Source: JAVVHH01 sp963835135
GTDB lineage: Bacteria; Pseudomonadota; Alphaproteobacteria; Acetobacterales; Acetobacteraceae
Direction of reading: 5' to 3'
NCBI GenBank assembly: GCA_963835135.1
Contig: CAWIEF010000005.1
Span: forward strand, 930,001-994,000
DNA length: 64,000 nt
Shown piece after piece: positions 7,907 to 16,401 of this stretch (its first letter is position 1; every line of letters starts with the position of its first letter). The position numbers and the translations under genes are program-made. The notes beneath the pieces were generated by a model. That model was given only the letters and a program-made list of their open reading frames with translations, was not told where the DNA came from and did no database searches.

Positions 7907-9409
7907 ATGACGCTGCACATCATCGTTCCGAAACAGAGCCACACCGATTTCACGCCGCGCATCACGGTGGTGGGCGTCGGTGGCGGCGGCACGAACGCCG
8001 TCGACAACATGATCTCGCTCAACCTGCAAGGCGTCGATTTCGTCGTCGCCAACACCGATGCGCAGCAGCTCCAGCACAGCAAGGCGGATCGCCGCGTGCA
8101 GCTCGGCCCGCATCTGACCCAGGGCCTCGGCGCGGGCGCCAAGCCCGAGATCGGCCGCGCCGCCGCCGAGGAAGCCGCCGACGAGCTGATGCACTGCCTC
8201 GAAGGCACGCACATGGTGTTCATCACCGCCGGCATGGGCGGCGGCACCGGCACTGGGGCGGCGCCGGTCATCGCGCGCATGGCCCGCGAGCGCGGCATCC
8301 TCACCGTCGGCGTGGTGACCAAGCCGTTCACCTTCGAGGGCGGACGCCGCACCAAGTCGGCCGAGGCCGGCATCGCCGAATTGCAGCAGTACGTCGACAC
8401 GCTGATCGTGATCCCGAACCAGAACCTGTTCCGGCTGGCCAACGAGCGGACCGGCTGGAAAGAGGCGTTCAAGATGGCCGACAACGTCCTCTACATGGGC
8501 GTGCGCGGCGTGACGGACCTGATGATGGCGCCGGGCCTGGTCAATCTCGACTTTGCCGACATCCGCACCGTGATGGCCGAGATGGGTAAGGCGATGATGG
8601 GCACCGGCGAGGCCGAGGGCGAGAATCGCGCCACCCGGGCCGCCGAGGCTGCGATCAGCAACCCGCTGCTCGAGGACACGTCGATGGCCGGGGCTCGCGG
8701 CCTGCTGATCAACATCACCGGCGGTGACGACATGACGCTGTTCGAGGTCGACCAAGCCGCGAACCGGGTGCGCATGGAAGTGGCCGACGACGCCAACATC
8801 ATCTTCGGCTCGGCCGTCGACGAGTCGCTGACCGGCAAGGTCCGGGTCTCGGTGGTCGCGACCGGGATCGACATGGGCGTCAACGTCGATGCCAAGCGGC
8901 CGCAACTCGTCGCCGTCGGCAACGGCGGGATGATCCAGGCGGTGTCCAGCGGCTTCGTGCCGCAGGCGAGCGCAGCCGTATCCGCGCCCGTGGCCGAGTC
9001 CCGGTTCGCGCCGATGCCGATGCTGGTGCCGCGGCAAATTCCCCTCGAGCCAGCGCCGGCATCGGGTGCCGAGCAGGCTTACGAGGAAGCGCCGGCGCCA
9101 TCACGGCAGAGCGGGTTCCGCCAGGTGCCCGTCCAGCCGACGCAGGTGCGCCCGGTCGCGCAAGCGGAGGAGTATGCTCCCGCCCCGCTCCCCGTGCCCG
9201 TCCCGGTCTCGGCCGGACGCAGCCTGTTCGGCATGATGACCCGGTCGATCCGCCGCTCGCCGCAACCGGAGCCGACCGAGCCGCAACGGGCCGAGCCGAG
9301 CTTCTCGCCGGACCCGGTGCCCGGCTCGCAGCAGCCGCAGTACAACGGCAGCGACGACGCGCTCGAAATACCGGCCTTTCTGCGGCGTCAGAGCTCCGGC
9401 AAGGAGTAA
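7907..9409 (+). CDS. ftsZ: FtsZ, tubulin-like division GTPase
   Basis: Forms the cytokinetic Z-ring. It is 500 residues long: an N-terminal GTPase core (VGVGGGGTNAVDNM near residue 22, tubulin signature GGGTGTGAAP near residue 110), then from about residue 330 a long Pro/Ala/Gln-rich linker typical of alphaproteobacteria, and the C-terminal conserved peptide DALEIPAFLRRQ that binds FtsA. The frame is open upstream, but the ATG at 7907 starts the family N-terminus and is preceded by GTGAGGGAAAA. Confidence 0.97.
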   Translation: MTLHIIVPKQSHTDFTPRITVVGVGGGGTNAVDNMISLNLQGVDFVVANTDAQQLQHSKADRRVQLGPHLTQGLGAGAKPEIGRAAAEEAADELMHCLEGTHMVFITAGMGGGTGTGAAPVIARMARERGILTVGVVTKPFTFEGGRRTKSAEAGIAELQQYVDTLIVIPNQNLFRLANERTGWKEAFKMADNVLYMGVRGVTDLMMAPGLVNLDFADIRTVMAEMGKAMMGTGEAEGENRATRAAEAAISNPLLEDTSMAGARGLLINITGGDDMTLFEVDQAANRVRMEVADDANIIFGSAVDESLTGKVRVSVVATGIDMGVNVDAKRPQLVAVGNGGMIQAVSSGFVPQASAAVSAPVAESRFAPMPMLVPRQIPLEPAPASGAEQAYEEAPAPSRQSGFRQVPVQPTQVRPVAQAEEYAPAPLPVPVPVSAGRSLFGMMTRSIRRSPQPEPTEPQRAEPSFSPDPVPGSQQPQYNGSDDALEIPAFLRRQSSGKE

Positions 9410-9458
9410 ACCTTTCAGGGACTTACAGCGTAATATTCAGAAACATTCTTTGTCTTGG

Positions 9459-9495
9459 GCGCCTCGATCAACTCCGTTAGGAAAGATCGAGGCGC
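9459..9495. terminator. Inverted repeat between ftsZ and lpxC
   Basis: GCGCCTCGATC at 9459-9469 is matched by its exact reverse complement at 9485-9495, with a 15-base loop. It lies 50 bases after the ftsZ stop and 49 before the lpxC ATG. The stem is followed only by TGTCGTTT, a poor U-tract, so it could be a weak or factor-dependent terminator or a protein-binding palindrome rather than a strong intrinsic terminator. Confidence 0.5.
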
Positions 9496-9543
9496 TGTCG
9501 TTTCCGGCGTCTGAATGTGCCCAGGATCGGCGCGGAGAGCGGA

Positions 9544-10482
9544 ATGGACGGTTACCTGTCACCGGTTGCGAGTCTTGAGACGGTGTCGTCGCCGGTGGTG
9601 CGGGAGCGTACCCTCCGCAGCGCCATCTGCTGCACCGGCACCGGGCTGCATAGCGGTCGGCCCGTCAATGTCACGCTGATGCCGGCCATGGAGGGCACCG
9701 GGATCGTCTTCCGCCGGATCGACCTCGCGGTCGACATCGAGGCCCGGTTCGACGCCGTGTGCGACACTCGGCTGTGCACCGTTCTCACCGCCGCCGACCG
9801 GCCCGACGCGACGATCGGGACCGTCGAGCACCTGATGGCGGCGCTGTCGGCCAACCGCATCGCCAACATCGTCGTCGAGGTCGATGGACCCGAGTTGCCC
9901 GTGCTGGATGGTTCGGCCGAGCCGTGGATGTTCCTGCTCGATTGTGCGGGCGTGGTCGACCAGGACGCGTCGGTTATCGCCATCGAGGTGCTGCGCACGG
10001 TGCGGGTCCAGGAGGGCGAGGCATTTGCCGAGTTGCGTCCCGGCACGGCCGATTGCCTGGAACTGAGCCTAGCGATCGACTTCTCCGCTGCCGCGATTGG
10101 CCGCCAGACGCTGTCGCTTTCGATGCGGGGCGACGCCTTCCGCGACGTGGCGCGGGCCCGCACGTTCGCGCTGGCGCACGAGATCGCCGGGCTAAGGGCC
10201 GCCGGGCTGGCGCTGGGTGGGACGCTCGACAACGCGGTCGTGGTCGACGGAAACAGGGTGCTGAACCCGACCGGGTTGCGGATGGGCGACGAGTTCGTCC
10301 GTCACAAGCTGCTCGACGCGGTCGGCGACCTCGCGTTGGGCGGCGCGATCCGCGGACGCTTCGTCGGCAACCGCTCCGGGCACTCGCTGAACAACAAGGT
10401 GTTGCGGGCGCTGTTCGCCGACTCCGCCAACTGGCGCCCGGTTCGCGCCGACGGCATGGGTTGGCTGCAAGACGCCGCCTAA
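9544..10482 (+). CDS. lpxC: LpxC, UDP-3-O-acyl-GlcNAc deacetylase
   Basis: Zinc deacetylase catalysing the committed step of lipid A synthesis in the cytoplasm. It is 312 residues from the ATG at 9544, which has a GGAGAGCGGA-type Shine-Dalgarno; an in-frame GTG at 9517 would add nine residues. The zinc and catalytic motifs are visible: TVEHLMAAL (His), LDGSAEPW, the HKLLDAVGDLAL segment (His/Asp) and GHSLNNK (catalytic His). Its place directly after ftsZ is standard in alphaproteobacteria. Confidence 0.96.
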   Translation: MDGYLSPVASLETVSSPVVRERTLRSAICCTGTGLHSGRPVNVTLMPAMEGTGIVFRRIDLAVDIEARFDAVCDTRLCTVLTAADRPDATIGTVEHLMAALSANRIANIVVEVDGPELPVLDGSAEPWMFLLDCAGVVDQDASVIAIEVLRTVRVQEGEAFAELRPGTADCLELSLAIDFSAAAIGRQTLSLSMRGDAFRDVARARTFALAHEIAGLRAAGLALGGTLDNAVVVDGNRVLNPTGLRMGDEFVRHKLLDAVGDLALGGAIRGRFVGNRSGHSLNNKVLRALFADSANWRPVRADGMGWLQDAA

Positions 10483-10526
10483 CAAAATCTTTGGGCTTCG
10501 TCGCCCTGTGTTATAAGCCGCGCGCC

Positions 10527-11393
10527 ATGAGACACACCGTCCGCTTCGCCGCCATCGCTGCCAGCCTGCTCCTGTTGCAGGGATGCGAGACGCTGGGCTC
10601 GATCTTGCCATGGAACGGCAAGGCCGAGGACATCGAGGCGAAGGCCGACTACTCCAAGCTGTCGCCGGAGCAACTCTACAACAACGGCATCGATGCGCTG
10701 AACGCCAAGCGCTACAACACCGCCGTTGGCCAGTTCGATGCCATCGAGCAGAACTACCCCTACTCGTCCTGGGCCGTGAACGCCCAGTTGATGCATGGCT
10801 ACGCCGAGTACCTCCAGAATCATTATGCCGAAGCCAACGGCGCACTGGACCGCTTCATCGCGCTGCATCCCGGCAACCAGAACATCGCCTACGCCTATTA
10901 TCTGCGCGCGCTGGCCTTCTACGAGCAGATCTCGGACATCCAGCGCGATCAGAAGGGCACGCAGGTTGCCATGTCGGCGCTGCAGGACGTCGTCAACCGC
11001 TTCCCCGACACACCGTACGCCCGCGACGCCAGGCTCAAGATCGACCTCTGCCGCGACCACTTGGCCGGCAAGGAAATGGAGATCGGCCGCTGGTACGAGG
11101 GGCAGAAGAACTACGCTGCCGCGATCGGCCGCTTTCAGCGCGTCATCGACGACTATCAGACGACGAACCACGTGCCTGAGGCGCTGCATCGGCTGACAGA
11201 GATCTACCTCCTGCTCGGAATGACCGACCAGGCGCGCAAGACGGCCGCGGTGCTGGGGCACAACTACCCGGGCAACCAGTGGTACGAGAGCAGCTACAAC
11301 AATCTCGTCGATCAAGGCATGGCCGCCCCGGCGCCGAACCGCACGGCCGAGAGCGGCGGCTTCTTCTCCCGAACCCTGGGCAGCATCTTTTAA
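10527..11393 (+). CDS. bamD: BamD, outer-membrane assembly lipoprotein
   Basis: TPR lipoprotein of the BAM complex, which inserts beta-barrel proteins in the outer membrane. It is 288 residues long. The signal peptide ends in a lipobox LLLQGC with Cys at residue 20. The mature part starts with an acidic linker and then TPR-like helices (LYNNGIDALNAKRY, YAEYLQNHYAEA, AFYEQISDIQRDQ), the YfiO family pattern. The frame is open far upstream through lpxC; the ATG at 10527 is the only start that gives a signal peptide. Confidence 0.95.
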   Translation: MRHTVRFAAIAASLLLLQGCETLGSILPWNGKAEDIEAKADYSKLSPEQLYNNGIDALNAKRYNTAVGQFDAIEQNYPYSSWAVNAQLMHGYAEYLQNHYAEANGALDRFIALHPGNQNIAYAYYLRALAFYEQISDIQRDQKGTQVAMSALQDVVNRFPDTPYARDARLKIDLCRDHLAGKEMEIGRWYEGQKNYAAAIGRFQRVIDDYQTTNHVPEALHRLTEIYLLLGMTDQARKTAAVLGHNYPGNQWYESSYNNLVDQGMAAPAPNRTAESGGFFSRTLGSIF

Positions 11394-11405
11394 CCTTCCT
11401 CCGCC

Positions 11406-13073
11406 ATGATCACCGCCCTCTCGATCCGCGACGTGGTGCTGATCGAGCGGCTGGATCTCGGCTTCGGCGCCGGCCTGACGGTGCTGACGGGCGAAACCGG
11501 CGCCGGCAAATCCATTCTGCTCGATAGCCTCGGCCTGGCGCTCGGCGCACGGGCGGAGCAGGGGCTGGTGCGGACGGGCGCCGAGCAAGCCAGCGTGACG
11601 GCCTCGTTTTCGCTGCCGCCGGGTCATCCGTCGTTGGAGCTATTGAGCGAGCAGGGCATCGCCGTCGAAGAGGACGAGCTGGTGGTCCGCCGGGTCGTCG
11701 GGCGCGACGGCCGCTCGCGCGCGACGGTCAACGACCAGCCGGTAAGCATCGCGCTGTTGCGCCGGGCCGGCAGCCTGCTCGTCGAGATCCAGGGTCAAGG
11801 GGATCAGATGGGCCTGGCCGACCCGGCCGTGCACACCGTCCTGCTCGACGCGTTCGGCGTCGCACCGCGGCTGCAGGCGGCCACGCGGATCGCCTGGGCG
11901 GCGTGGCGGGACAGTGCGGCCGCCTTGGAGCGTGCGCGATCGACGCTGGCCGAGGTGCAGCGCGAGGAGGACTGGCTGCGCCACGCCGTCGCCGAACTCG
12001 GGGATCTGGCGCCCTCCGACGGAGAGGAGGAGCACTTGGCCGCCGAGCGCCTCCGCCTACAGCAGCACGAGCGCCGCGGCGAGGCGATCGGGCAAGCATT
12101 GGCCGAGATCGCGCCGCGCGACCGGCGCAGCCCTGGCCCGGCCGCCAGCCTGCGCGCCGCGTCGCGTGCGCTGCAGAAGCTGGGCGAGGATCCGGCCGCC
12201 CACGCTGCCCTGGCCGCACTGGACCGCGCCGAGGAGGCGCTCGCCGAGGCGGAGACGCTGCTCAGCCGGCTCGCCACCGACGCCGACGCCGATCCCCGGT
12301 CGTTGGAGCAGGCCGAGGAGCGGCTGTTCGCGCTCCGGGCGGCGGGGCGCAAGCACGGCGTGCCGGTCGCCGACCTGCCCGCCCTGCTCGAGGGCCTCCA
12401 GCGCCGCCTCGCTGCGTTGGACACCGGCACGGCCGAGATCGCCGCTCTCGCGGCGCACATGGAGACGGCGAAGGCGGGCTACCTGCAGGCAGCCGCCGCC
12501 ATGTCGGCGGCGCGGCATGAGGCGGCGGCGCTGCTGCAAGAGGCCGTGACCGCCGAGCTGCCTCCCCTGCGGCTCGACAAGGCGCGCTTCATCGTCGAGG
12601 TGCGCCCGCTCGAGGAGGCGCGCTACGGCGCTAACGGCGTCGAGCGCGCGACGTTCCTGATCGCCACCAACCCGGGCCAGACGCCGGGCGCCCTCGACCG
12701 GATCGCGTCCGGTGGCGAACTGTCGCGGCTCATGCTGGCGCTGAAAGTCGTGCTGGTGGGGGGCGGGTCGGTGCCGACGCTGGTGTTCGACGAGGTCGAC
12801 AGCGGGGTCGGCGGCGCGACCGCGGCCGCGGTCGGTGAACGGCTCGCGCGCGTGGCCGATCGGGTGCAGGTCCTGGTGGTCACGCACAGCCCGCAGGTCG
12901 CCGCGCGCGGCCTGGCGCATCTGCGCGTCGCCAAGGAGTCGGTCCGCGGCCGGGCCACGACCACCGTCTCCCCGCTCGACGCGGCCGAACGCCGCGAGGA
13001 GCTCGCCCGCATGCTCGCCGGCGAGAACGTCACCGACGCCGCCCGGGCAGCCGCCGACAGCCTGCTCACGTGA
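11406..13073 (+). CDS. recN: RecN, SMC-like DNA repair ATPase
   Basis: SMC-family ATPase acting early in double-strand-break repair. It is 555 residues long. The Walker A motif GETGAGKS is near residue 31, a long Ala/Glu/Arg-rich coiled coil occupies roughly residues 150-380, the ABC signature ASGGELSRLMLALK follows, and Walker B VFDEVDSGVGG lies near residue 460. The stop overlaps the next gene's GTG as GTGA. Confidence 0.95.
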   Translation: MITALSIRDVVLIERLDLGFGAGLTVLTGETGAGKSILLDSLGLALGARAEQGLVRTGAEQASVTASFSLPPGHPSLELLSEQGIAVEEDELVVRRVVGRDGRSRATVNDQPVSIALLRRAGSLLVEIQGQGDQMGLADPAVHTVLLDAFGVAPRLQAATRIAWAAWRDSAAALERARSTLAEVQREEDWLRHAVAELGDLAPSDGEEEHLAAERLRLQQHERRGEAIGQALAEIAPRDRRSPGPAASLRAASRALQKLGEDPAAHAALAALDRAEEALAEAETLLSRLATDADADPRSLEQAEERLFALRAAGRKHGVPVADLPALLEGLQRRLAALDTGTAEIAALAAHMETAKAGYLQAAAAMSAARHEAAALLQEAVTAELPPLRLDKARFIVEVRPLEEARYGANGVERATFLIATNPGQTPGALDRIASGGELSRLMLALKVVLVGGGSVPTLVFDEVDSGVGGATAAAVGERLARVADRVQVLVVTHSPQVAARGLAHLRVAKESVRGRATTTVSPLDAAERREELARMLAGENVTDAARAAADSLLT

Positions 13074-13924
13074 TCGTCCACGTGATCGGCGCGAGCGGCC
13101 GATCGGGGACCGCGCTCTGCCGCTCGCTGCGCGCGGACGGCATCGGTTTCGTGCCGGTCGTGCGAGACGCCGCGCGCTGGCATGCGGCCGGACTCGGCGG
13201 CATCCCGCGCCTGGCCGACCTGACCGGCACCGCCCTTGGCCCGGCGCTTGCGGACGCCACGCACATCGTCTCCTGCGCCCATGCCCGGCATGTCCCCGCC
13301 CTCCTCGCCGCCGCCCCGCCCGCGGCCGTGCTCATCGCGTTGGGCAGCACCCGGAAATATACACGCTGGCCAGACGACCACGGCGCCGGGGTGCTCGCGG
13401 GCGAGCGCGCGCTGCTTGCCTCCGGCCGGCGGGGCGTCATCCTGCACCCGACCATGATCTACGGTGCCGCTGGCGAGGACAACGTGCAGCGCCTGGCTGC
13501 GCTGGTCCGCCGCTTGCCGGCCGTGCCGCTGCCGGGTGGCGGCCGCGCCCTGGTGCAGCCCATCCATCAGACGGACGTCACCCGCTCGATCCGGGCGGCC
13601 CTGGGGCGGCCCTGGGGCGGCCCTGAAGCCATCGTGATCGCCGGGCCGGCTGCCCTGCCCTATGCCGATTTCGTCCGCGCGGTAGCGGCGGCAGCCGGTC
13701 TGAAGCCGCCGGTGATCGTGCCGCTACCGGCGGCGCTGTTGTTCGCCCTGGCCCCCCTCACGCGGCTGCCGGGCGTTCCCCGCATCCGCGGCGCGGAAAT
13801 ACGCCGCCTGCTCGAAGACAAGGCGTTTGACGTCCAGACGATGCGGTCTAGCCTCGGCGTCGAACCGATGCCACTCGCAGCGGGTCTCGCCCTGACCTTT
13901 GGAAGAAACGAATGGCCGTCCTGA
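13070..13924 (+). CDS. NAD(P)-binding Rossmann (NmrA/epimerase-like) protein
   Basis: Product of 284 residues with an N-terminal dinucleotide loop IGASGRSG (residues 5-12) and an extended-SDR-like body, including HPTMIYGAAGEDN, as in the atypical SDR/NmrA proteins. The substrate cannot be read from sequence. It starts with GTG overlapping the recN stop and ends within the first codons of the following amidohydrolase gene (13 bases shared), so it is probably cotranscribed with both. Confidence 0.75.
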   Translation: MIVHVIGASGRSGTALCRSLRADGIGFVPVVRDAARWHAAGLGGIPRLADLTGTALGPALADATHIVSCAHARHVPALLAAAPPAAVLIALGSTRKYTRWPDDHGAGVLAGERALLASGRRGVILHPTMIYGAAGEDNVQRLAALVRRLPAVPLPGGGRALVQPIHQTDVTRSIRAALGRPWGGPEAIVIAGPAALPYADFVRAVAAAAGLKPPVIVPLPAALLFALAPLTRLPGVPRIRGAEIRRLLEDKAFDVQTMRSSLGVEPMPLAAGLALTFGRNEWPS

Positions 13925-15084
13925 ACCGAATTGCCGACTTCCACGCCGACATGACCGCTTGGCGCCGCGACCTGCATGCGCATCCGGAGATCGGGCTGCA
14001 GGAACACCGCACTTCCGCCGTCGTCGCCGACCTGCTGCGCGGGTTCGGCGTCGACGAGGTGCACACCGGCATCGCGCAAACCGGCGTCGTCGGCGTGATC
14101 CGCGGGAGCGTTGCGGGCGGCGCGATCGGCCTGCGCGCCGACATGGACGCATTGCCGATCCACGAGCAGACCGGCAAGCCGTACGCCAGCCAAACGCCAG
14201 GCGTGATGCACGCCTGCGGCCATGACGGGCACACCACCATGCTGCTCGGCGCGGCCCGGTATCTGGCCGAAACGCGCAATTTCGCCGGCACCGCGTACGT
14301 CATCTTCCAGCCCGCAGAGGAAAACTTCGGTGGCGGCGACCTGATGGTGCGGGAGGGGCTGTTCGAGCGCTTTCCGATGCGACAGGTGTTCGGCATGCAC
14401 AATTGGCCGACTGCGCCGGCCAGCACCTTCCGCTGGCGCGAGGGTCCGGTCATGGCCGCCGTGGCCACCATCGAGATCGACATCATCGGCAAGGGTGCGC
14501 ACGGGGCGCAGCCGCATCTCGGCACCGACCCGATCCTCATCGCGGCGACGATCGTGCAGGCGCTGCAAAGCATCATCGCCCGCAACGTCAGCCCCGTGCA
14601 TGGCGGCGTCGTCACCATCGGCAGCATCCACGGCGGCAACGCCCACAACGTGATCCCCGAGGCGGTCCGCATGCTCGGCACCGCCCGATGGTTCGACCCG
14701 GCGGTCGCCGACACGCTCGAGCAGGGCGTGCTGCGCCTGTCGCGCGGCATCGCGGAAAGCTTCGGCGCCAGTGCCGATGCGCGGTTCCAGCGGATCTATC
14801 CGGCGACCGTCAACGATGCGGAGGCGACGACCATGACCCGCGCGGCTGCCGCGGCCGTCGTGGGCGCCAGCCGGGTGCAGGAGATGGACTATCCGACCAT
14901 GGGCGGCGAGGATTTCAGCTTCATGCTGAACGCCAAGCAAGGCTCATACATCATGATCGGCACCGGCACCGGCACCGATGACCCCGGCCTGCATCACCCC
15001 CGCTACGACTTCAACGACGACGTGCTCCCCACCGGCGCGAGCTTTTGGGCAACGCTCGTGGAGCAGCAACTGCCGCGCAACTGA
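13912..15084 (+). CDS. M20-family metal-dependent amidohydrolase (hippurate hydrolase-like)
   Basis: Cytoplasmic metallopeptidase-fold amidohydrolase of 390 residues, cleaving N-acyl amino acids or similar amides. Metal-ligand motifs: RRDLHAHPE near residue 19, LRADMDALPI near residue 71, the MHACGHDGHT block near residue 98 with Cys and two His, QPAEE near residue 130 (catalytic Glu), and a C-terminal GGEDFSFM. The dimerisation domain lies between about residues 180 and 290. The exact substrate (hippurate, N-acetyl-amino acid, indole-amino acid) is not determined. Confidence 0.9.
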   Translation: MAVLNRIADFHADMTAWRRDLHAHPEIGLQEHRTSAVVADLLRGFGVDEVHTGIAQTGVVGVIRGSVAGGAIGLRADMDALPIHEQTGKPYASQTPGVMHACGHDGHTTMLLGAARYLAETRNFAGTAYVIFQPAEENFGGGDLMVREGLFERFPMRQVFGMHNWPTAPASTFRWREGPVMAAVATIEIDIIGKGAHGAQPHLGTDPILIAATIVQALQSIIARNVSPVHGGVVTIGSIHGGNAHNVIPEAVRMLGTARWFDPAVADTLEQGVLRLSRGIAESFGASADARFQRIYPATVNDAEATTMTRAAAAAVVGASRVQEMDYPTMGGEDFSFMLNAKQGSYIMIGTGTGTDDPGLHHPRYDFNDDVLPTGASFWATLVEQQLPRN

Positions 15085-15094
15085 ACCGGGCGCG

Positions 15095-16285
15095 CTACTT
15101 CGGCCACGACGCGGTCGCGGTCGCGACGCCGTCCGGGGCGACGGTCTGGAAGGCGCCATGCTGCAATTGCTGCAGCGCCGGCGTGGCGAGCACGTTTTGA
15201 CCGGTGTCGTCGAAGCGGATCCCGTCCCAGAGCATCGGCGTCTCGCCGCCCGGCGTGTCGGTCGCCATCAGCGCGGTGCGCAGATCGATCGGCTTCGTCG
15301 ACGCCGCCCGGTTGAGGACGTCGGCGAGCAGCAGCACCCCGGTCAGTTCACGCGCGGTGTCCGCATCGAGCGGCTTGCCCGCCTTGGCCATGTAGGCGGC
15401 GTTCACCTCGGGCACGCCGGGCCGGGCCGGCAACGGGTCGGCGGTGTAGCTGATGCTGCGGAACACGCCCTCCGTGGAGCCGGCACCGTTGCGCTGCATC
15501 AGCACCAGCGGGCCGACGCCGCGCCCGGCCAACAGCGCGAGCAGCGTCGGCTCGTGCCCCCCGCCGAACACGAACAACACCACGCCCGGGGCGCTGTCGG
15601 CGATGCCCTGGGCGGCGCGATCGAGCGCCGCGGCGTCGTCAGGGACCGCGGCTTCGATCGGCCGCAGGTGGGCAGCTTCGATGGCCCGACGCAGCGGGGC
15701 GGCGCGGTCGCGCCCGGCCGGGCTGTCCTCAAAGACGACCGCGACGCTGTCCAGACTACGGCCATGCGCCGACGCCAAGGTGCCCAGCAGTTTGAGGACG
15801 GCGATGTCGTCGCCCGCCGGGGTGCGCCCGATGCGGAAGAACCAGGTCAGCCCGTCGGTATTCGTCAGCGCGCCATCGAGCAACAGGAATGGGATGCCGT
15901 GCTGCTCGGCGACCCGGCTGATCGCTGCCGCGCTCGCATCCGACCGGCCGCCGATCAGGGCTTGGGCGTGCCCCTGGGTGACCAGGCGCTCCGCCGCCTC
16001 GGCGGCTTTGGCCGGGTCGCCGGGATCGTCGGCGAACACGACGCTCAGCTTGGCCCCGCCGAGGCGATCCAGGCCGCCGCCTTGACCCATCAGAACCGGG
16101 ATACGCTCATGCGTGCCGTTGACGATGTCGAGCGCGGTCGCGACCGCGTGCCTCGCATCCGCACCCTCGCCGCTCGCGGCATACACGGCGCCGATGACGG
16201 GGTCTTCGGCATGGCAGGCCAGGGGCGCCATCAGCCCGATCAACGCGACGCAAGCCGGGAAAAGCCTCAATCGCGTCTCCGTCAC
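15095..16285 (-). CDS. Periplasmic solute-binding protein, branched-chain amino acid ABC type
   Basis: Product of 396 residues with an N-terminal signal peptide (charged TETRLRL, hydrophobic FPACVALIGLMAPLA, likely cleavage after CHA) and a Peripla_BP_6-like body: IGAVYAASGEGA at the start and repeated Rossmann lobes. No permease or ATPase gene is adjacent, so it is an orphan receptor; a complete liv set lies at 56.9-61.7 kb. It starts with GTG, only 13 bases downstream of the 3' end of tRNA-His. It converges with the M20 gene, leaving 10 bases between stops. Confidence 0.8.
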   Translation of the reverse strand: MTETRLRLFPACVALIGLMAPLACHAEDPVIGAVYAASGEGADARHAVATALDIVNGTHERIPVLMGQGGGLDRLGGAKLSVVFADDPGDPAKAAEAAERLVTQGHAQALIGGRSDASAAAISRVAEQHGIPFLLLDGALTNTDGLTWFFRIGRTPAGDDIAVLKLLGTLASAHGRSLDSVAVVFEDSPAGRDRAAPLRRAIEAAHLRPIEAAVPDDAAALDRAAQGIADSAPGVVLFVFGGGHEPTLLALLAGRGVGPLVLMQRNGAGSTEGVFRSISYTADPLPARPGVPEVNAAYMAKAGKPLDADTARELTGVLLLADVLNRAASTKPIDLRTALMATDTPGGETPMLWDGIRFDDTGQNVLATPALQQLQHGAFQTVAPDGVATATASWPK

Positions 16286-16298
16286 AGGAGGGTGCGGC

Positions 16299-16375
16299 TG
16301 GGGCGAACGACGGGGATCGAACCCGCGACAACCGGTACCACAAACCGGCGCTCTACCAACTGAGCTACGTCCGCC
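16299..16375 (-). tRNA. tRNA-His (anticodon GTG)
   Basis: A full cloverleaf reads on the minus strand. The 7-bp acceptor stem is GCGGACG paired with CGTTCGC (one G-U); the D arm has GCTC/GAGC; the anticodon stem ACCGG/CCGGT encloses loop TTGTGGT with anticodon GTG; the T arm has loop TTCGATC. An extra G at position -1 faces discriminator C73, the identity pair of histidine tRNA, and CCA is encoded. The 77 bases sit between an aminotransferase gene and a solute-binding protein gene, all on the same strand. Confidence 0.95.
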
Positions 16376-16386
16376 ACAGCAGGTCC

Positions 16387-16401
16387 GCGGTTTAGAACCG
16401 C
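16387..16401. other. Short hairpin at the aminotransferase/tRNA-His junction
   Basis: GCGGTT at 16387-16392 and AACCGC at 16396-16401 form a 6-bp stem with a 3-base loop between the aminotransferase stop and the 5' end of tRNA-His. It has no U-tract. It may mark processing or weak termination, or be chance. Confidence 0.25.
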
